Assembly (NCBI RefSeq): GCF_003086895.1
Contig: NZ_CP026004.1
Coordinates: 1,462,731-1,526,730, forward strand
Direction of reading: 5' to 3'
Length of the DNA: 64,000 bases
Source of the DNA: Stenotrophomonas sp. ESTM1D_MKCIP4_1
Lineage (GTDB): Bacteria; Pseudomonadota; Gammaproteobacteria; Xanthomonadales; Xanthomonadaceae
Of this stretch, positions 53,121-62,129 are shown one piece after another. The notes under the pieces are model-generated. The model saw only the letters and a list, made by a program, of their open reading frames with translations, had not been told where the DNA came from and did not search any database. Position numbers and translations under genes: made by a program. Each line of letters opens with the position of its first letter. The stretch's first letter is position 1.

Positions 53121-53669
53121 TCAGTGACCGTCGGGGGCAGCGTCCGGGACCTCGTCGTCGGCCGGCAGATCCAGGCTGTAGGTACAGCCGGCCAGGGTCC
53201 GGCCGGGGTGGCTGGCCACGGTCGACACGCTGAGGATGATCGATTCGATCCGGGCCTCGCCCGTCTTCGGGTCGGTCACATCGCGGCTGACCACCTCGCG
53301 GCCGGCCATGAACTTGCCGTCCTGGTCGTAGCCGGTTTCCAGCGCCAGGCGCGTGGCCAGGGGGTGCGGGTCGGCCTGTTCCAGCACGGCCATGACGCTG
53401 GCACCGGCTACCGCTACGTGGTCGGTCTGCTGGCCGAACACCGTGATCGGATTGGCCAGGCGGAACTCGCTCATGAACGGGTTGGCCTGCGGCAGCGGCT
53501 GCAGGCCGCTGGCCACCGCCTTCAGCGGGTCCGCCAGCAGCGGGGTCAGCGCGGCGTGGTCGGCTACACCCTGGCGGCATTCGATCAGCGCCGGCAGGTC
53601 CAGCGGAGCGGCCGAAGCGGAGGCGGCGAGGGAGGCGAGCAGCAGGGGCAGGGCAGTACGCAGCAGCAC
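53121..53669 (-). CDS. Small exported protein of unknown function in the ybeZYX operon
   Basis: 182 residues. A signal peptide MLLRTALPLLLASLAASASA is followed by a soluble domain with two cysteines (IECRQG and AGCTYSL) that may pair, and an acidic tail (PADDEVPDAAPDGH). GTG 53669 follows GGAG by 8 nt. It stands between ybeY and corC, where other proteobacteria have no gene; REP elements precede it, so it may have its own promoter. No named family recognised. Confidence 0.72.
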   Translation of the reverse strand: MLLRTALPLLLASLAASASAAPLDLPALIECRQGVADHAALTPLLADPLKAVASGLQPLPQANPFMSEFRLANPITVFGQQTDHVAVAGASVMAVLEQADPHPLATRLALETGYDQDGKFMAGREVVSRDVTDPKTGEARIESIILSVSTVASHPGRTLAGCTYSLDLPADDEVPDAAPDGH

Positions 53670-53684
53670 GAAGGGGGCTCCGTT

Positions 53685-53772
53685 GTAGTGCCGAGCCCAT
53701 GCTCGGCTGGATGTCAGGCGGATCTACACCACATGATCGCGCACAGGTAGTGCCGGCCGCTGGCCGGCAACG
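53685..53772. repeat. Two REP-like hairpins
   Basis: gtagtgccgagcccatgctcgg at 53685-53710 and ggtagtgccggccgctggccgg at 53747-53772, one of each GTAG-headed class, lie in the gap between ybeY and the small exported protein gene. Confidence 0.65.
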
Positions 53773-53818
53773 GGGGCTGGTACAGGCCAGCAGGAGCTGG
53801 CCCCAGCGGGAGCCGAAG

Positions 53819-54304
53819 TCAGCGCTCGCCGGCGTAAGGATCCTCGATGCCCAACTCGGCGAGGATTTCGCGCTCCAGCTGCTCCATCGCCTCGGCTTCC
53901 TTGTCGTCTTCGTGGTCCCAGCCCAGCAGGTGCAGCACGCCATGCACGGTCAGGTGCGCGTAGTGGGCATTCAACGCCTTGCCCTGCTCGTCGGCCTCGC
54001 GGGCCACCACGGGCGCGCAGATCACCAGGTCACCCAGCAACGGGAACTTCACGCCCTTGGGCAGGCCCTCAGGCACGTCGGCCGGGAAGCTGAGAACGTT
54101 GGTGGCGTAATCCTTGCCACGGTAATGACGGTTCAGCGACTGGCCTTCCTTGGCGTCGACCACGCGGATGGCCAGGTCGGCCTCGCGGATGCGTCCCTTC
54201 AGGGCGGCAGCCACCCATTTGCGGAAGCTTACTGCCGCCGGCAGGCCGGTGCGGGGAAGGGCGTAGCTGATGGCGACGTCGAGTCGCACGGGGCCTTTGG
54301 TCAC
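53819..54304 (-). CDS. ybeY: Endoribonuclease YbeY
   Basis: 161 residues. The zinc-binding signature is complete: [18 protein letters not shown] (H-x3-H-x5-H). It acts in 16S rRNA 3' end maturation and ribosome quality control. GTG start overlaps the phoH stop by four bases, so the two are translationally coupled, as in many bacteria. Confidence 0.95.
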   Translation of the reverse strand: MTKGPVRLDVAISYALPRTGLPAAVSFRKWVAAALKGRIREADLAIRVVDAKEGQSLNRHYRGKDYATNVLSFPADVPEGLPKGVKFPLLGDLVICAPVVAREADEQGKALNAHYAHLTVHGVLHLLGWDHEDDKEAEAMEQLEREILAELGIEDPYAGER

Positions 54305-55287
54305 GGGGTCGCTCCAGGTTGAATCTGATGCAGGTCACGGCGGTCGTAGGCGCTGACGATGCGCGCCACCAACGGATGGCGGACCACGTCGCGCGACTCG
54401 AAGAAGGTGAAGCTGACCCCTTCGACTTCGCGCAGCACGTCGATCGCATCGCGCAGGCCCGACTTCACATGCTTGGGCAGATCGGTCTGGGTCAGATCGC
54501 CGGTCACCACCGCGGTGGAGCCGTAGCCCAGGCGGGTCAGGAACATCTTCATCTGTTCGATGGTGGTGTTCTGTGCCTCGTCCAGGATCACGAACGCATC
54601 GTTGAGCGTGCGGCCACGCATATAGGCCAGCGGCGCGATCTCGATGACGTTCTTTTCCAGCAGCTTGACCACTTTTTCCACGCCCATCATTTCGTACAGG
54701 GCGTCGTACAGCGGGCGCAGGTAGGGATCGACCTTCTGGCTCAGGTCGCCGGGCAGGAAGCCCAGCTTTTCGCCGGCTTCCACCGCCGGTCGCACCAGAA
54801 TCAGCCGCTGCACGCGCGATTCGTTGAGGGCTTCGACCGCGCTGGCCACGGCCAGGAAGGTCTTGCCGGTACCGGCCGGGCCGATGCCGAAGTTGATGTC
54901 ATGGGTGGCGATCTGGTGCAGGTAGCGGCCCTGGTTGGCGCCGCGGCCGCGCACGGTGCCGCGCTTGACCTTGATCGCCACGTCCTGTGCTTCATAGGAC
55001 CGTTCGGCGATCTGCTCGACATTGGCCTGCGCCAGGCGCAGGTGGATGGCGTGGCTGTCGAACGTGGTCTCGGCGGCTTCGACGTACAGCGCCTCGATCA
55101 GCTTCTGCGCCTCGACGATGGCTTCGCCCGGCCCGCTGATGCGGAACACGAAGCCGCGGTTGGCGATCTCCACGCCGAGCTTCAGCTCGATCTGTCGCAA
55201 ATGCCCGTCAAACGGGCCACACAGGTTGGCCAGCCGCTCGTTGTCTTCCGGCGACAGGGTGAAATCTCGATGCTCGATGCTTTTCAT
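54301..55287 (-). CDS. ybeZ: PhoH-like ATPase YbeZ
   Basis: 328 residues. Walker [20 protein letters not shown], Walker [13 protein letters not shown], and [18 protein letters not shown] and [11 protein letters not shown] typical of PhoH. The N-terminal about 100 residues resemble a KH-like RNA-binding part. Works with YbeY in rRNA processing. First gene of the leftward ybeZ-ybeY-x-corC-DUF4105-corA series. miaB, which usually lies directly upstream, is 8.6 kb away beyond the secretion island. Confidence 0.94.
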   Translation of the reverse strand: MKSIEHRDFTLSPEDNERLANLCGPFDGHLRQIELKLGVEIANRGFVFRISGPGEAIVEAQKLIEALYVEAAETTFDSHAIHLRLAQANVEQIAERSYEAQDVAIKVKRGTVRGRGANQGRYLHQIATHDINFGIGPAGTGKTFLAVASAVEALNESRVQRLILVRPAVEAGEKLGFLPGDLSQKVDPYLRPLYDALYEMMGVEKVVKLLEKNVIEIAPLAYMRGRTLNDAFVILDEAQNTTIEQMKMFLTRLGYGSTAVVTGDLTQTDLPKHVKSGLRDAIDVLREVEGVSFTFFESRDVVRHPLVARIVSAYDRRDLHQIQPGATP

Positions 55288-55374
55288 GGATCAGGTAGGG
55301 CGGAAGCCTTGCGCCGCAATCGGTTCAGGGGACAAGGGTAGCGCGCGGCAGGGCCGCACGGCCAGCGTGAGGCG

Positions 55375-55476
55375 TTTTCCACATCGTGTGTGGACCGGTT
55401 TGCCGGAAAGCTGTGGATAGACAGCTGGATTGCTTGTGCCACAGGCTCCATGAGCGGGTGGTGAAAAAAGCGTCAC
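55375..55476 (+). promoter_or_regulatory. Element A: about 100-bp block with DnaA-box-like sites, phoH side of the island
   Basis: Read rightwards: ttttccacatc, 3 nt, tgtgga, 16 nt, ctgtggatag (55411), 12 nt, cttgtgc, 2 nt, caggct, 10 nt, gtggtga and an A-run. TTTTCCACA fits the relaxed DnaA box TTWTNCACA; ctgtggatag is an opposed box with one mismatch. Element B at 63767 has the same blocks with identical spacing but different spacers (63 of 102 positions equal by my count). The rest of the 351-nt gap 55288-55638 shows no gene; it should hold the promoters of ybeZ and vgrG. Confidence 0.7.
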
Positions 55477-55638
55477 GGCCGGAGGGCAGGGCTGGCAGAG
55501 CCATATCAGAGGCCGCGGGGGGAAGATGCCCGGCTCTCGTCGGGACAGAGTGCTGCGCGACACCGCCGTAAGAGCCGGATCCGAGGTCAGCGGGCCGGCG
55601 ACAGGGACATCGCCAGCGCGCCTGGCAAAGGAGAGGTC

Positions 55639-58600
55639 ATGGACGCTTCACGTGCGCATTGCGCGCTTGCTTCCCTGGTCGGGCTGGAGCCCGACCGCCA
55701 GCTGCACCGCCTGCAGGCCGACGGTCTGCCCCCCCTGTTCATCGAACAATGGTGGGGACATGAACACCTTGCCAGCGGATTCGATTACTGGGTGGACGTT
55801 CTACACCCGGATGCCAGCCTGCCGATGGAGGAATGGCTGGGCAGCCGCGGGTCGCTGGTCACTCGCCTGGACGACGGGCGGGACCATCACCGACGGGGGC
55901 ACGTCGCCGAAGCCAGCCTGCTGGGCAGCGACGGCGGACTGGCCCGCTACCGTCTGCACTATGTGCCATGGACGTGGTTTCTGGGACATGCCCGGCACAG
56001 CCGGGTGTATCAGGAGCGGCGCGTGCGTGACATCGTTGACGACGTGCTGGGCGCACATGGTGAACTGGCCCGTTGGCGTTGGAGCGACGATGCCGTGGCG
56101 GCCCTGGCCGCTGCGCCTGTCCGCAGCTACTGCGTGCAGTACCGGGAGCCGGATCTGGCATTCATCCTGCGCCTGCTCGCTGAAGAGGGAATCGCCTGCG
56201 CGTTCGACGGCCAATGCGGCGATGAACTGACATTGGTGATGTTCTTCGACAGCACCGTGCAGCCGGAAAACACTCAGTCGGCCCGCGATGGCGGGGTCCG
56301 CTTCCATCGCAATGACGGCACCGAAACAGCGGACACCCTGCAGCAGTTGGGTCCGTATCGCCGTTTGGGCAGCAACCGACTGTCCCTTTCCACCAGTGAC
56401 TATCACGGGCCTGTGGTGCGTCATGTCCAACTGCCGTTGCAGGGCGCAGACGGCAGTCCGCGTGAGATCTACGATCCGGCCGGCGCCCATGCCTTCGCCC
56501 GCGCCCGTGATGGGCAGTGCCGTGCCCGTCGCGCGGCGGAGGCGCACGAAGCAAGCCTGGCCGGTTGGGTGGGGGCGGGGAGTGTCCGCAGTCTGCAGGC
56601 CGGTCGCTTCATCCGCGTACTCGGCACCGGCATGCCTTCCGCACCGGTCATCCTGCCGATCGAGGTGCTCCACCACGGGTGCAACCCGTCGCCACTGGCC
56701 ACAGTTTCCGTGCCGCCGCGCGCCGAGCCGCCCTCGGCGTGGCTCGAAGCCAGCAGGTCGTTGCCGGGTGCGCCGCTGGACGCGGCGGCTGCAACCGGTT
56801 GTGTCAATCGCTTCCGTGCCGTTGACCAGCAGAAACCATGGCGGCCTGTGTTGCCTGATGGCACGGGGGAGCGCATCAATCCGCGGCCGCTTGCGCCCGG
56901 CTACCAGACCGCCACGGTCATCGGCGGTGGTGGCCGCGATGATGCGGACCTGCATGCGGACAGCCAGGGGCGGATCCGCGTGCGCCTGCACCTGCAGGGG
57001 ACGGCCGATGCCGACGCCACCTGCTGGATGCGCGTGGCACAGCGCTATGCCGGGCCGGGGGTTGGCGCGCAGTTCCTGCCACGCATCGGCCAGGAGGTGC
57101 TGGTGGGGTTTCTCGAGGGCGACATCGACCGGCCGCTGGTACTTGGCGCGCTGTACAACGGGCGTGGCGAAGCTGGCGTCACTTCGTCGCCTGCGGGCAC
57201 GACGGTGGCGGCAACCGATCCAGACCTGTTTGGTCGGGCGACCGACGCAGGGCCCAGTGCGCAGGGCAACGCTACGGGCGGACACGCGCCGGCCTGGCAT
57301 GCGATGGCACCTGGAGACGGCCAGCATCGACACGCGGGAGCGCTCTGGGGCATCCAGTCGAGCGAGTGGTCCGGCACCGGCTACAACCGCCTGCTGTTTG
57401 ATGATTCCGATGCACAACTGCGCCTGCAGCTGGCCAGCAGCCAGGCCAGCAGTGAACTGAATCTGGGGCATCTGCTGCACCAGGCTGACAACCATCGCGG
57501 TTCGCTGCGCGGTGAGGGGCTGGAACTGCGCACCGATGCGTGGGGAACCCTGCGCGCAGAGCGTGGCGTGTGGTTGACTGCGCGGCCCCATGGCGCGTCG
57601 TCGCCCGCCGGGGAAGTGGTGGGGGCCAGCGCGCTGCTGCAGCAGGCTGCCACCCTGGCCGAAACCAGCCATGCAACGGGCATCACGCACGGCACGGTCG
57701 GCCTCGCCGCCCACGCGCCACCCGAGGACAGCGCCGGTCTGGCCGGCCTGCAGCGTGTCGCCCGTGCCAGCGTTTCCGGCCAGACGTATGCGCAGGCCTG
57801 CGCGGAGGGCGCTCGTCGGTCCGCGGCCGGTGAGGTGCCACATACCGATTCGCCGACCCTTGGATTGTGTGGGCATGCCGGGGTTGCCATGGTGGCCGGG
57901 CAAGCCCTGCATTGGCACAGTGCACAGCATGTGGCGCTGGGCAGTGGTCAGAACAGCGACGTCAGCGTGGCGGGCCAAGCGCGCCTGCATGCGCGGCAGG
58001 CGGTCGGCATGCTGGCGGCCGGTAGTCCAACCGCTGTTGGCGATGCTGCGCTGAGCGTCGTGGCCGGACAGGCCGAGCTGGACATCCAGGCCCAGTCTGC
58101 AGCGATCAACCTGCAGTCACGGGCCCCGCTGCGCACCGTCAGTGCCCATGCATCGGTCCAACTGGCGGCAGCCCGTACGCTGCACATTGCAACCGCTGGT
58201 GGCGCGAGCATCACTCTTGAAGGCGGCAACCTCGTGGTGAACTGTCCCGGCACCCTCACCGTGCATGCTGGCCAGACGTTCTTCGAGGGCCCGGCGCAGT
58301 TGACTCAGCCGTTGCCGGACATGCCCACCAGCGTGCTCAGCGAGCATGTTCCGAAGCTGGCCTTCCGGTTGCAGGACATCCCCGGGCCCCACGGCATGCC
58401 ACTGGCAGGCCAGGCCTGGAAGATCGTGCGTACCCGGCAGGCCCTGGACGCCGAGCTGCGTGACGGTGCGCTGGTGCCGGAAAGCTGGGCCGAAACGCTG
58501 GCCGAGGGCGAGGCAGATGCGCAGGGCGACGTCAGCCTGGACGATGCCCTGTGCGAGAGGATCTGGAACGACGCCGGCCGGTTCCCGGGGCGTCTGTTCC

Positions 58601-58818
58601 TGGTGCATGGCATCGATGTGATTCCACTGCAGCGGCCCAGGTCGTACAGCAGTTCGCCCGGCGTGCGCGTCACGCTGGACACGCTCGAGGCGATCAATTA
58701 CGGCAAGACGCTGGCGGACCTGCCCGACGATGCCGCCTTGTACGCCTATCGGCAGCGCGCCGAGTACGAGTTCCAGTCGCATATCGACGCCGACCCCGCC
58801 CAGCGCAAGGAGATCTAG
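55639..58818 (+). CDS. vgrG: Type VI secretion tip protein VgrG with DUF2345 and C-terminal extension
   Basis: 1059 residues. Residues about 20-480 form the gp27/gp5-like spike base (SYCVQYREPDLAFILRLLAEEGI, YDPAGAHAFARAR), then an OB-fold with GQEVLVGFLEGDIDRPLVLGALYNG. A DUF2345 beta-helix needle follows at about 700-880 (LHIATAGGASITLEGGNLVVNCPGTLTVHAG). The last 170 residues (from about 890) are an extra region with LAFRLQDIPGPHGMPLAG and FLVHGIDVIPL, probably loading the effector encoded next. AAGGAG precedes the ATG. No other T6SS core gene is in the window, so it is an orphan spike. Two nt separate it from the phospholipase start. Confidence 0.92.
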   Translation: MDASRAHCALASLVGLEPDRQLHRLQADGLPPLFIEQWWGHEHLASGFDYWVDVLHPDASLPMEEWLGSRGSLVTRLDDGRDHHRRGHVAEASLLGSDGGLARYRLHYVPWTWFLGHARHSRVYQERRVRDIVDDVLGAHGELARWRWSDDAVAALAAAPVRSYCVQYREPDLAFILRLLAEEGIACAFDGQCGDELTLVMFFDSTVQPENTQSARDGGVRFHRNDGTETADTLQQLGPYRRLGSNRLSLSTSDYHGPVVRHVQLPLQGADGSPREIYDPAGAHAFARARDGQCRARRAAEAHEASLAGWVGAGSVRSLQAGRFIRVLGTGMPSAPVILPIEVLHHGCNPSPLATVSVPPRAEPPSAWLEASRSLPGAPLDAAAATGCVNRFRAVDQQKPWRPVLPDGTGERINPRPLAPGYQTATVIGGGGRDDADLHADSQGRIRVRLHLQGTADADATCWMRVAQRYAGPGVGAQFLPRIGQEVLVGFLEGDIDRPLVLGALYNGRGEAGVTSSPAGTTVAATDPDLFGRATDAGPSAQGNATGGHAPAWHAMAPGDGQHRHAGALWGIQSSEWSGTGYNRLLFDDSDAQLRLQLASSQASSELNLGHLLHQADNHRGSLRGEGLELRTDAWGTLRAERGVWLTARPHGASSPAGEVVGASALLQQAATLAETSHATGITHGTVGLAAHAPPEDSAGLAGLQRVARASVSGQTYAQACAEGARRSAAGEVPHTDSPTLGLCGHAGVAMVAGQALHWHSAQHVALGSGQNSDVSVAGQARLHARQAVGMLAAGSPTAVGDAALSVVAGQAELDIQAQSAAINLQSRAPLRTVSAHASVQLAAARTLHIATAGGASITLEGGNLVVNCPGTLTVHAGQTFFEGPAQLTQPLPDMPTSVLSEHVPKLAFRLQDIPGPHGMPLAGQAWKIVRTRQALDAELRDGALVPESWAETLAEGEADAQGDVSLDDALCERIWNDAGRFPGRLFLVHGIDVIPLQRPRSYSSSPGVRVTLDTLEAINYGKTLADLPDDAALYAYRQRAEYEFQSHIDADPAQRKEI

Positions 58819-58820
58819 TC

Positions 58821-61800
58821 ATGGCAGACGGCACCACACTGGGCAGCGTCCCGCATACCACCCTGACCTGCCTGGATGGGCAGAAGGGCACGACCAGCGG
58901 CGACTACTACGCGCCGCCGGATCGCCAGTTCGCGCCTGTCCGGCAAGGCAACAGGGTCGATGCATACACCGATGGCCGTTCGGCGATGAAGGCGATGGCC
59001 GATGCCATCCGCGGCGCGCAGAAGTTCATCTTCATCGCCGACTGGCAGATGAATTTCGACACCGAACTGGACAATCGTGGAGGCGCCCATGCCAGCCGCC
59101 TGAGCGAGCTGTTGTTCGACGCCATCAACCAGCGCGGCGTGGATGTACGGGTGCTGCTCTACGACAGTGTCGAAGCGGCGGCGTACACCCACGAGAACGA
59201 GGCGCGTACGGCCCTGTACAAGATGCAGGATGCCAATACGCCGGGGCAGGTTCAGGTCGGCCTGCACAACCCGGCCACCGGCCGCACCGATGCCTTCAAC
59301 ATCGCCTTCTCGCACCACCAGAAGATCCTGGTCGTGGATGGGCACATCGGCTTCGTTGGGGGGCTGGACATCGCGCACGGTCGATGGGACGACGGCAACT
59401 TCGATGTGGTCTGCGCCCCGGCGCTTCACGTGCTCAATGATCACTACAACAACTGCCTGAGCAAATATCGGGGCATGACGGATGACGAGAAAGCGCTCAC
59501 CGTGGATAAGCCCGATACCAGGCCGGACGCGGCCGGCCGTGTCCACCCCGGCTTTGCCCAGGCGTACGTACCTGGCCTTGCCATCGCAGTGGATCAGATG
59601 AAGGCGCACTGGGACGCCGGTGCAGCGCTGGCCGAGCTTCAGGACTACGCGGACAAGCTGGGTCTTCCCGAAGCATTGCAGCGCAAGGGATTGGAGGTAC
59701 TTGCTGATTGGGTCATTGACGGCGTGGAAGAAGGCCGAGCGATCCATCGCACCGTTGCCAGGACGTTCCTGGTCATTCAGAAGCAGCTTGAGCAGATCGA
59801 AAAGGAGTACGCCGACGTCATTGCGGCTTCCAATCGGGCCGCTGATGAAGCGGTGAAGCTCAATCCCACTGAAGCGGCAAGGGCTGCGGGGCGCGCGGTC
59901 GGTGGATTCACCCGAATACAAGCCGTCAAGGTCGGCAGTTGGCTGGACGAACGCAAAGCCGAAGTCAGGGCGGTAGCGCTGCGTCCGTTTCAGAAGGCCG
60001 CCAGAACAGCGGGCTACATCCTCAATCCACGCAGCCTGGTGGCGGACATCGAGGGCCAGCTGGCCGAGATCGAGGCAAAGTTCGACAATGCAAGAAAGGA
60101 CTGGGAAGCGCTGGTGAAGTGGATCAACACACCGATTGATCGCACCCAGCGACTGCTCGACTGTGGGCGCCAGCCCCGCATGCCTTGGCAGGACGTGCAT
60201 GCGCGGCTTGAGGGACCGGCGGTATTCGATCTCTGTTGCAACTTCATGCACCGATGGAACGCCATGGTGTGGCAGAACCAGCGCGGCGACCGCGAGGTCG
60301 GCATGGCAGCGCGCAGCGCCATGAACAAGGCCGTGACTAAAGCCAATGAGTGGCTCGGTACGGGCATGCCCGAGCAGACAACATTGGCACGTGGCATGGA
60401 GTTGACCGCGCTGACGGACCAGTGGCTGGCGTCCATGGGCGGCACGGCCGAACTGTTCGGCGACTTGACTCTCCCAGGCACGGCTGGCGGCATGAATGTG
60501 CAGATCCTGCGATCGTCTGGTACGGCCTTGCATGCGCTGGAGAAGAAAGGGTGCAAGCAGTTCGGCCTGAACCTGGACGATGCCAGCTGTCTGCAACCGT
60601 ACTGGGAGCGCAACCAGCCCATGCATTCCATCCTGGATGCGATGGTCAACTGCATCGCCTCGGCGAGCGCCTTCGTGTATCTGGAAACCCAGTTCCTGAT
60701 ATCCGACTGCGGTTGGTCTGATGCCGGACCGGGCAGCGTGGTGGAGACATCGATCAAGGAAGGCGAGCGTCGGCCCCTGACCGACGCGGAGAAGAAAAAG
60801 GTGGCGCGGGTCGACAGGGCGATCGGCATGAGTGGTCCGCTGGGGAAAACCGATGTCGTGCAGGCGGCGGTGACCCGCACGCAGGGCGTGAAGTCGGCTG
60901 CCAGCAACCCACTCGTGGCCACCCTTGCCGCACGCATACGCCGCGCGATCCTGGCCGGCCAGGGTTTCCATGTGTACATCACCTTGCCAGTGCACCCGGA
61001 GGGCAGCCTCGCCGATGGCGCAGTGTTGAAGCAGCAGTACTGGGTGCAGCAGACCCTGCTGCGCGGCGATGACAGCCTGATCCGGCGCATCTGCCGCTCA
61101 CTGATTGCGCGCGACAAAAGCATTCGCGAGGCGAGCGTGGAAGAGGCCGACCTGCAGGCGGAAGTGAAAGCGGGCCGGTGGAAGGAATATCTGTCGGTGA
61201 TGAACCTGAGGAGTTACGGGGTGCTGGCGGAAACCCGGCGCAAAGATCACCTGCCGCCGCACACGATAGGCAGTGAGAACGGTCCATCGCTGTATGTGGT
61301 CACCGAACAGTGCTACGTGCACTCCAAGCTGCTGATCGTGGATGACGCCGTGGCCATTATTGGCAGTGCCAACTGCAATGACCGCAGCCTGCTGGGCACG
61401 GGGGACACCGAGATTGCGGCGGTGATCGTAGATGGGGAGGCTAAGCCGATGGATCTGGGGAATGGGATGCGGGTGATTACGCGGAAGTTTGCGCGGGATC
61501 TGCGGATGAGGTTGTGGAAAAAATTCCTGGGGCAGGAACTTGAAGAGATTCCTGAAAAGGGCAAGAAGTTGTTCAATTTTTCCAGCGAAACTGAATCATG
61601 CTACCCGTGGTTCCACAAGGATGTTCCGACCTTGAATGTCGATAGGCCTGCAAGCTCGATCACATGGGCGGAGATAAGGAGGCTGGCAGATGAAAATTCA
61701 ATTGCTTATCAGCGTGTTTTTACCAATGTTCCGCGTGATTCCTTTACGCGCTACGACCACGTGTTTCACGGTTTCCCGAGTGATGGTCTGAACGACAACG

Positions 61801-62129
61801 GGCACGTACGCCGATGCCTGTATGCACAGCCGCCGGATCTGCGGCCGGAATTCATGCTGGAGCCGAGCGTTGTGACCAACTACGTGACCAGCGCCGTCGG
61901 ACGGCATGATGCGGAAAAGGCGACAAAGTTTCTGAGGGGTGCTGACAAGCGAAAGGGAATACAGGGCTTCTGGGTCACGATGCCGTTGCTCTGGGGCAAT
62001 GGTATGGACGATCCGGCTGCCAAGATGCCGAGTGAGATCATTGCAGTCGAGCCTGATCTCGAGTCTAGGTCCAGTGAGTTAGCTTACTCAGTTCGAGCTG
62101 TTCACGGGGAACACGGAGAGCGGGCATGA
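58821..62129 (+). CDS. Phospholipase D-type T6SS effector (two HKD motifs, Tle5-like)
   Basis: 1102 residues, no signal peptide. First HxKxxxxD motif at H166, K168, D173 (HQKILVVD followed by GFVGGLD); second at H834, K836, D841 (HSKLLIVD followed by GSANCNDRS). The two motifs are 668 residues apart, so a large helical insertion (about 260-640) separates the catalytic halves. It would hydrolyse phosphatidylethanolamine-like lipids of target cell membranes after delivery by the VgrG. Start ATG 58821 follows AAGGAG; the open frame extends back inside vgrG but is rejected. The 3' third has lower GC than the vgrG gene. Overlaps the partner gene by four bases. Confidence 0.9.
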   Translation: MADGTTLGSVPHTTLTCLDGQKGTTSGDYYAPPDRQFAPVRQGNRVDAYTDGRSAMKAMADAIRGAQKFIFIADWQMNFDTELDNRGGAHASRLSELLFDAINQRGVDVRVLLYDSVEAAAYTHENEARTALYKMQDANTPGQVQVGLHNPATGRTDAFNIAFSHHQKILVVDGHIGFVGGLDIAHGRWDDGNFDVVCAPALHVLNDHYNNCLSKYRGMTDDEKALTVDKPDTRPDAAGRVHPGFAQAYVPGLAIAVDQMKAHWDAGAALAELQDYADKLGLPEALQRKGLEVLADWVIDGVEEGRAIHRTVARTFLVIQKQLEQIEKEYADVIAASNRAADEAVKLNPTEAARAAGRAVGGFTRIQAVKVGSWLDERKAEVRAVALRPFQKAARTAGYILNPRSLVADIEGQLAEIEAKFDNARKDWEALVKWINTPIDRTQRLLDCGRQPRMPWQDVHARLEGPAVFDLCCNFMHRWNAMVWQNQRGDREVGMAARSAMNKAVTKANEWLGTGMPEQTTLARGMELTALTDQWLASMGGTAELFGDLTLPGTAGGMNVQILRSSGTALHALEKKGCKQFGLNLDDASCLQPYWERNQPMHSILDAMVNCIASASAFVYLETQFLISDCGWSDAGPGSVVETSIKEGERRPLTDAEKKKVARVDRAIGMSGPLGKTDVVQAAVTRTQGVKSAASNPLVATLAARIRRAILAGQGFHVYITLPVHPEGSLADGAVLKQQYWVQQTLLRGDDSLIRRICRSLIARDKSIREASVEEADLQAEVKAGRWKEYLSVMNLRSYGVLAETRRKDHLPPHTIGSENGPSLYVVTEQCYVHSKLLIVDDAVAIIGSANCNDRSLLGTGDTEIAAVIVDGEAKPMDLGNGMRVITRKFARDLRMRLWKKFLGQELEEIPEKGKKLFNFSSETESCYPWFHKDVPTLNVDRPASSITWAEIRRLADENSIAYQRVFTNVPRDSFTRYDHVFHGFPSDGLNDNGHVRRCLYAQPPDLRPEFMLEPSVVTNYVTSAVGRHDAEKATKFLRGADKRKGIQGFWVTMPLLWGNGMDDPAAKMPSEIIAVEPDLESRSSELAYSVRAVHGEHGERA

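Noticed and set aside
55375..55476. Chromosomal origin of replication
   Set aside because: It has DnaA-like boxes, but only two, with no AT-rich unwinding stretch and no dnaA, dnaN, gyrB or rpmH nearby. It is more likely a regulatory or titration element.
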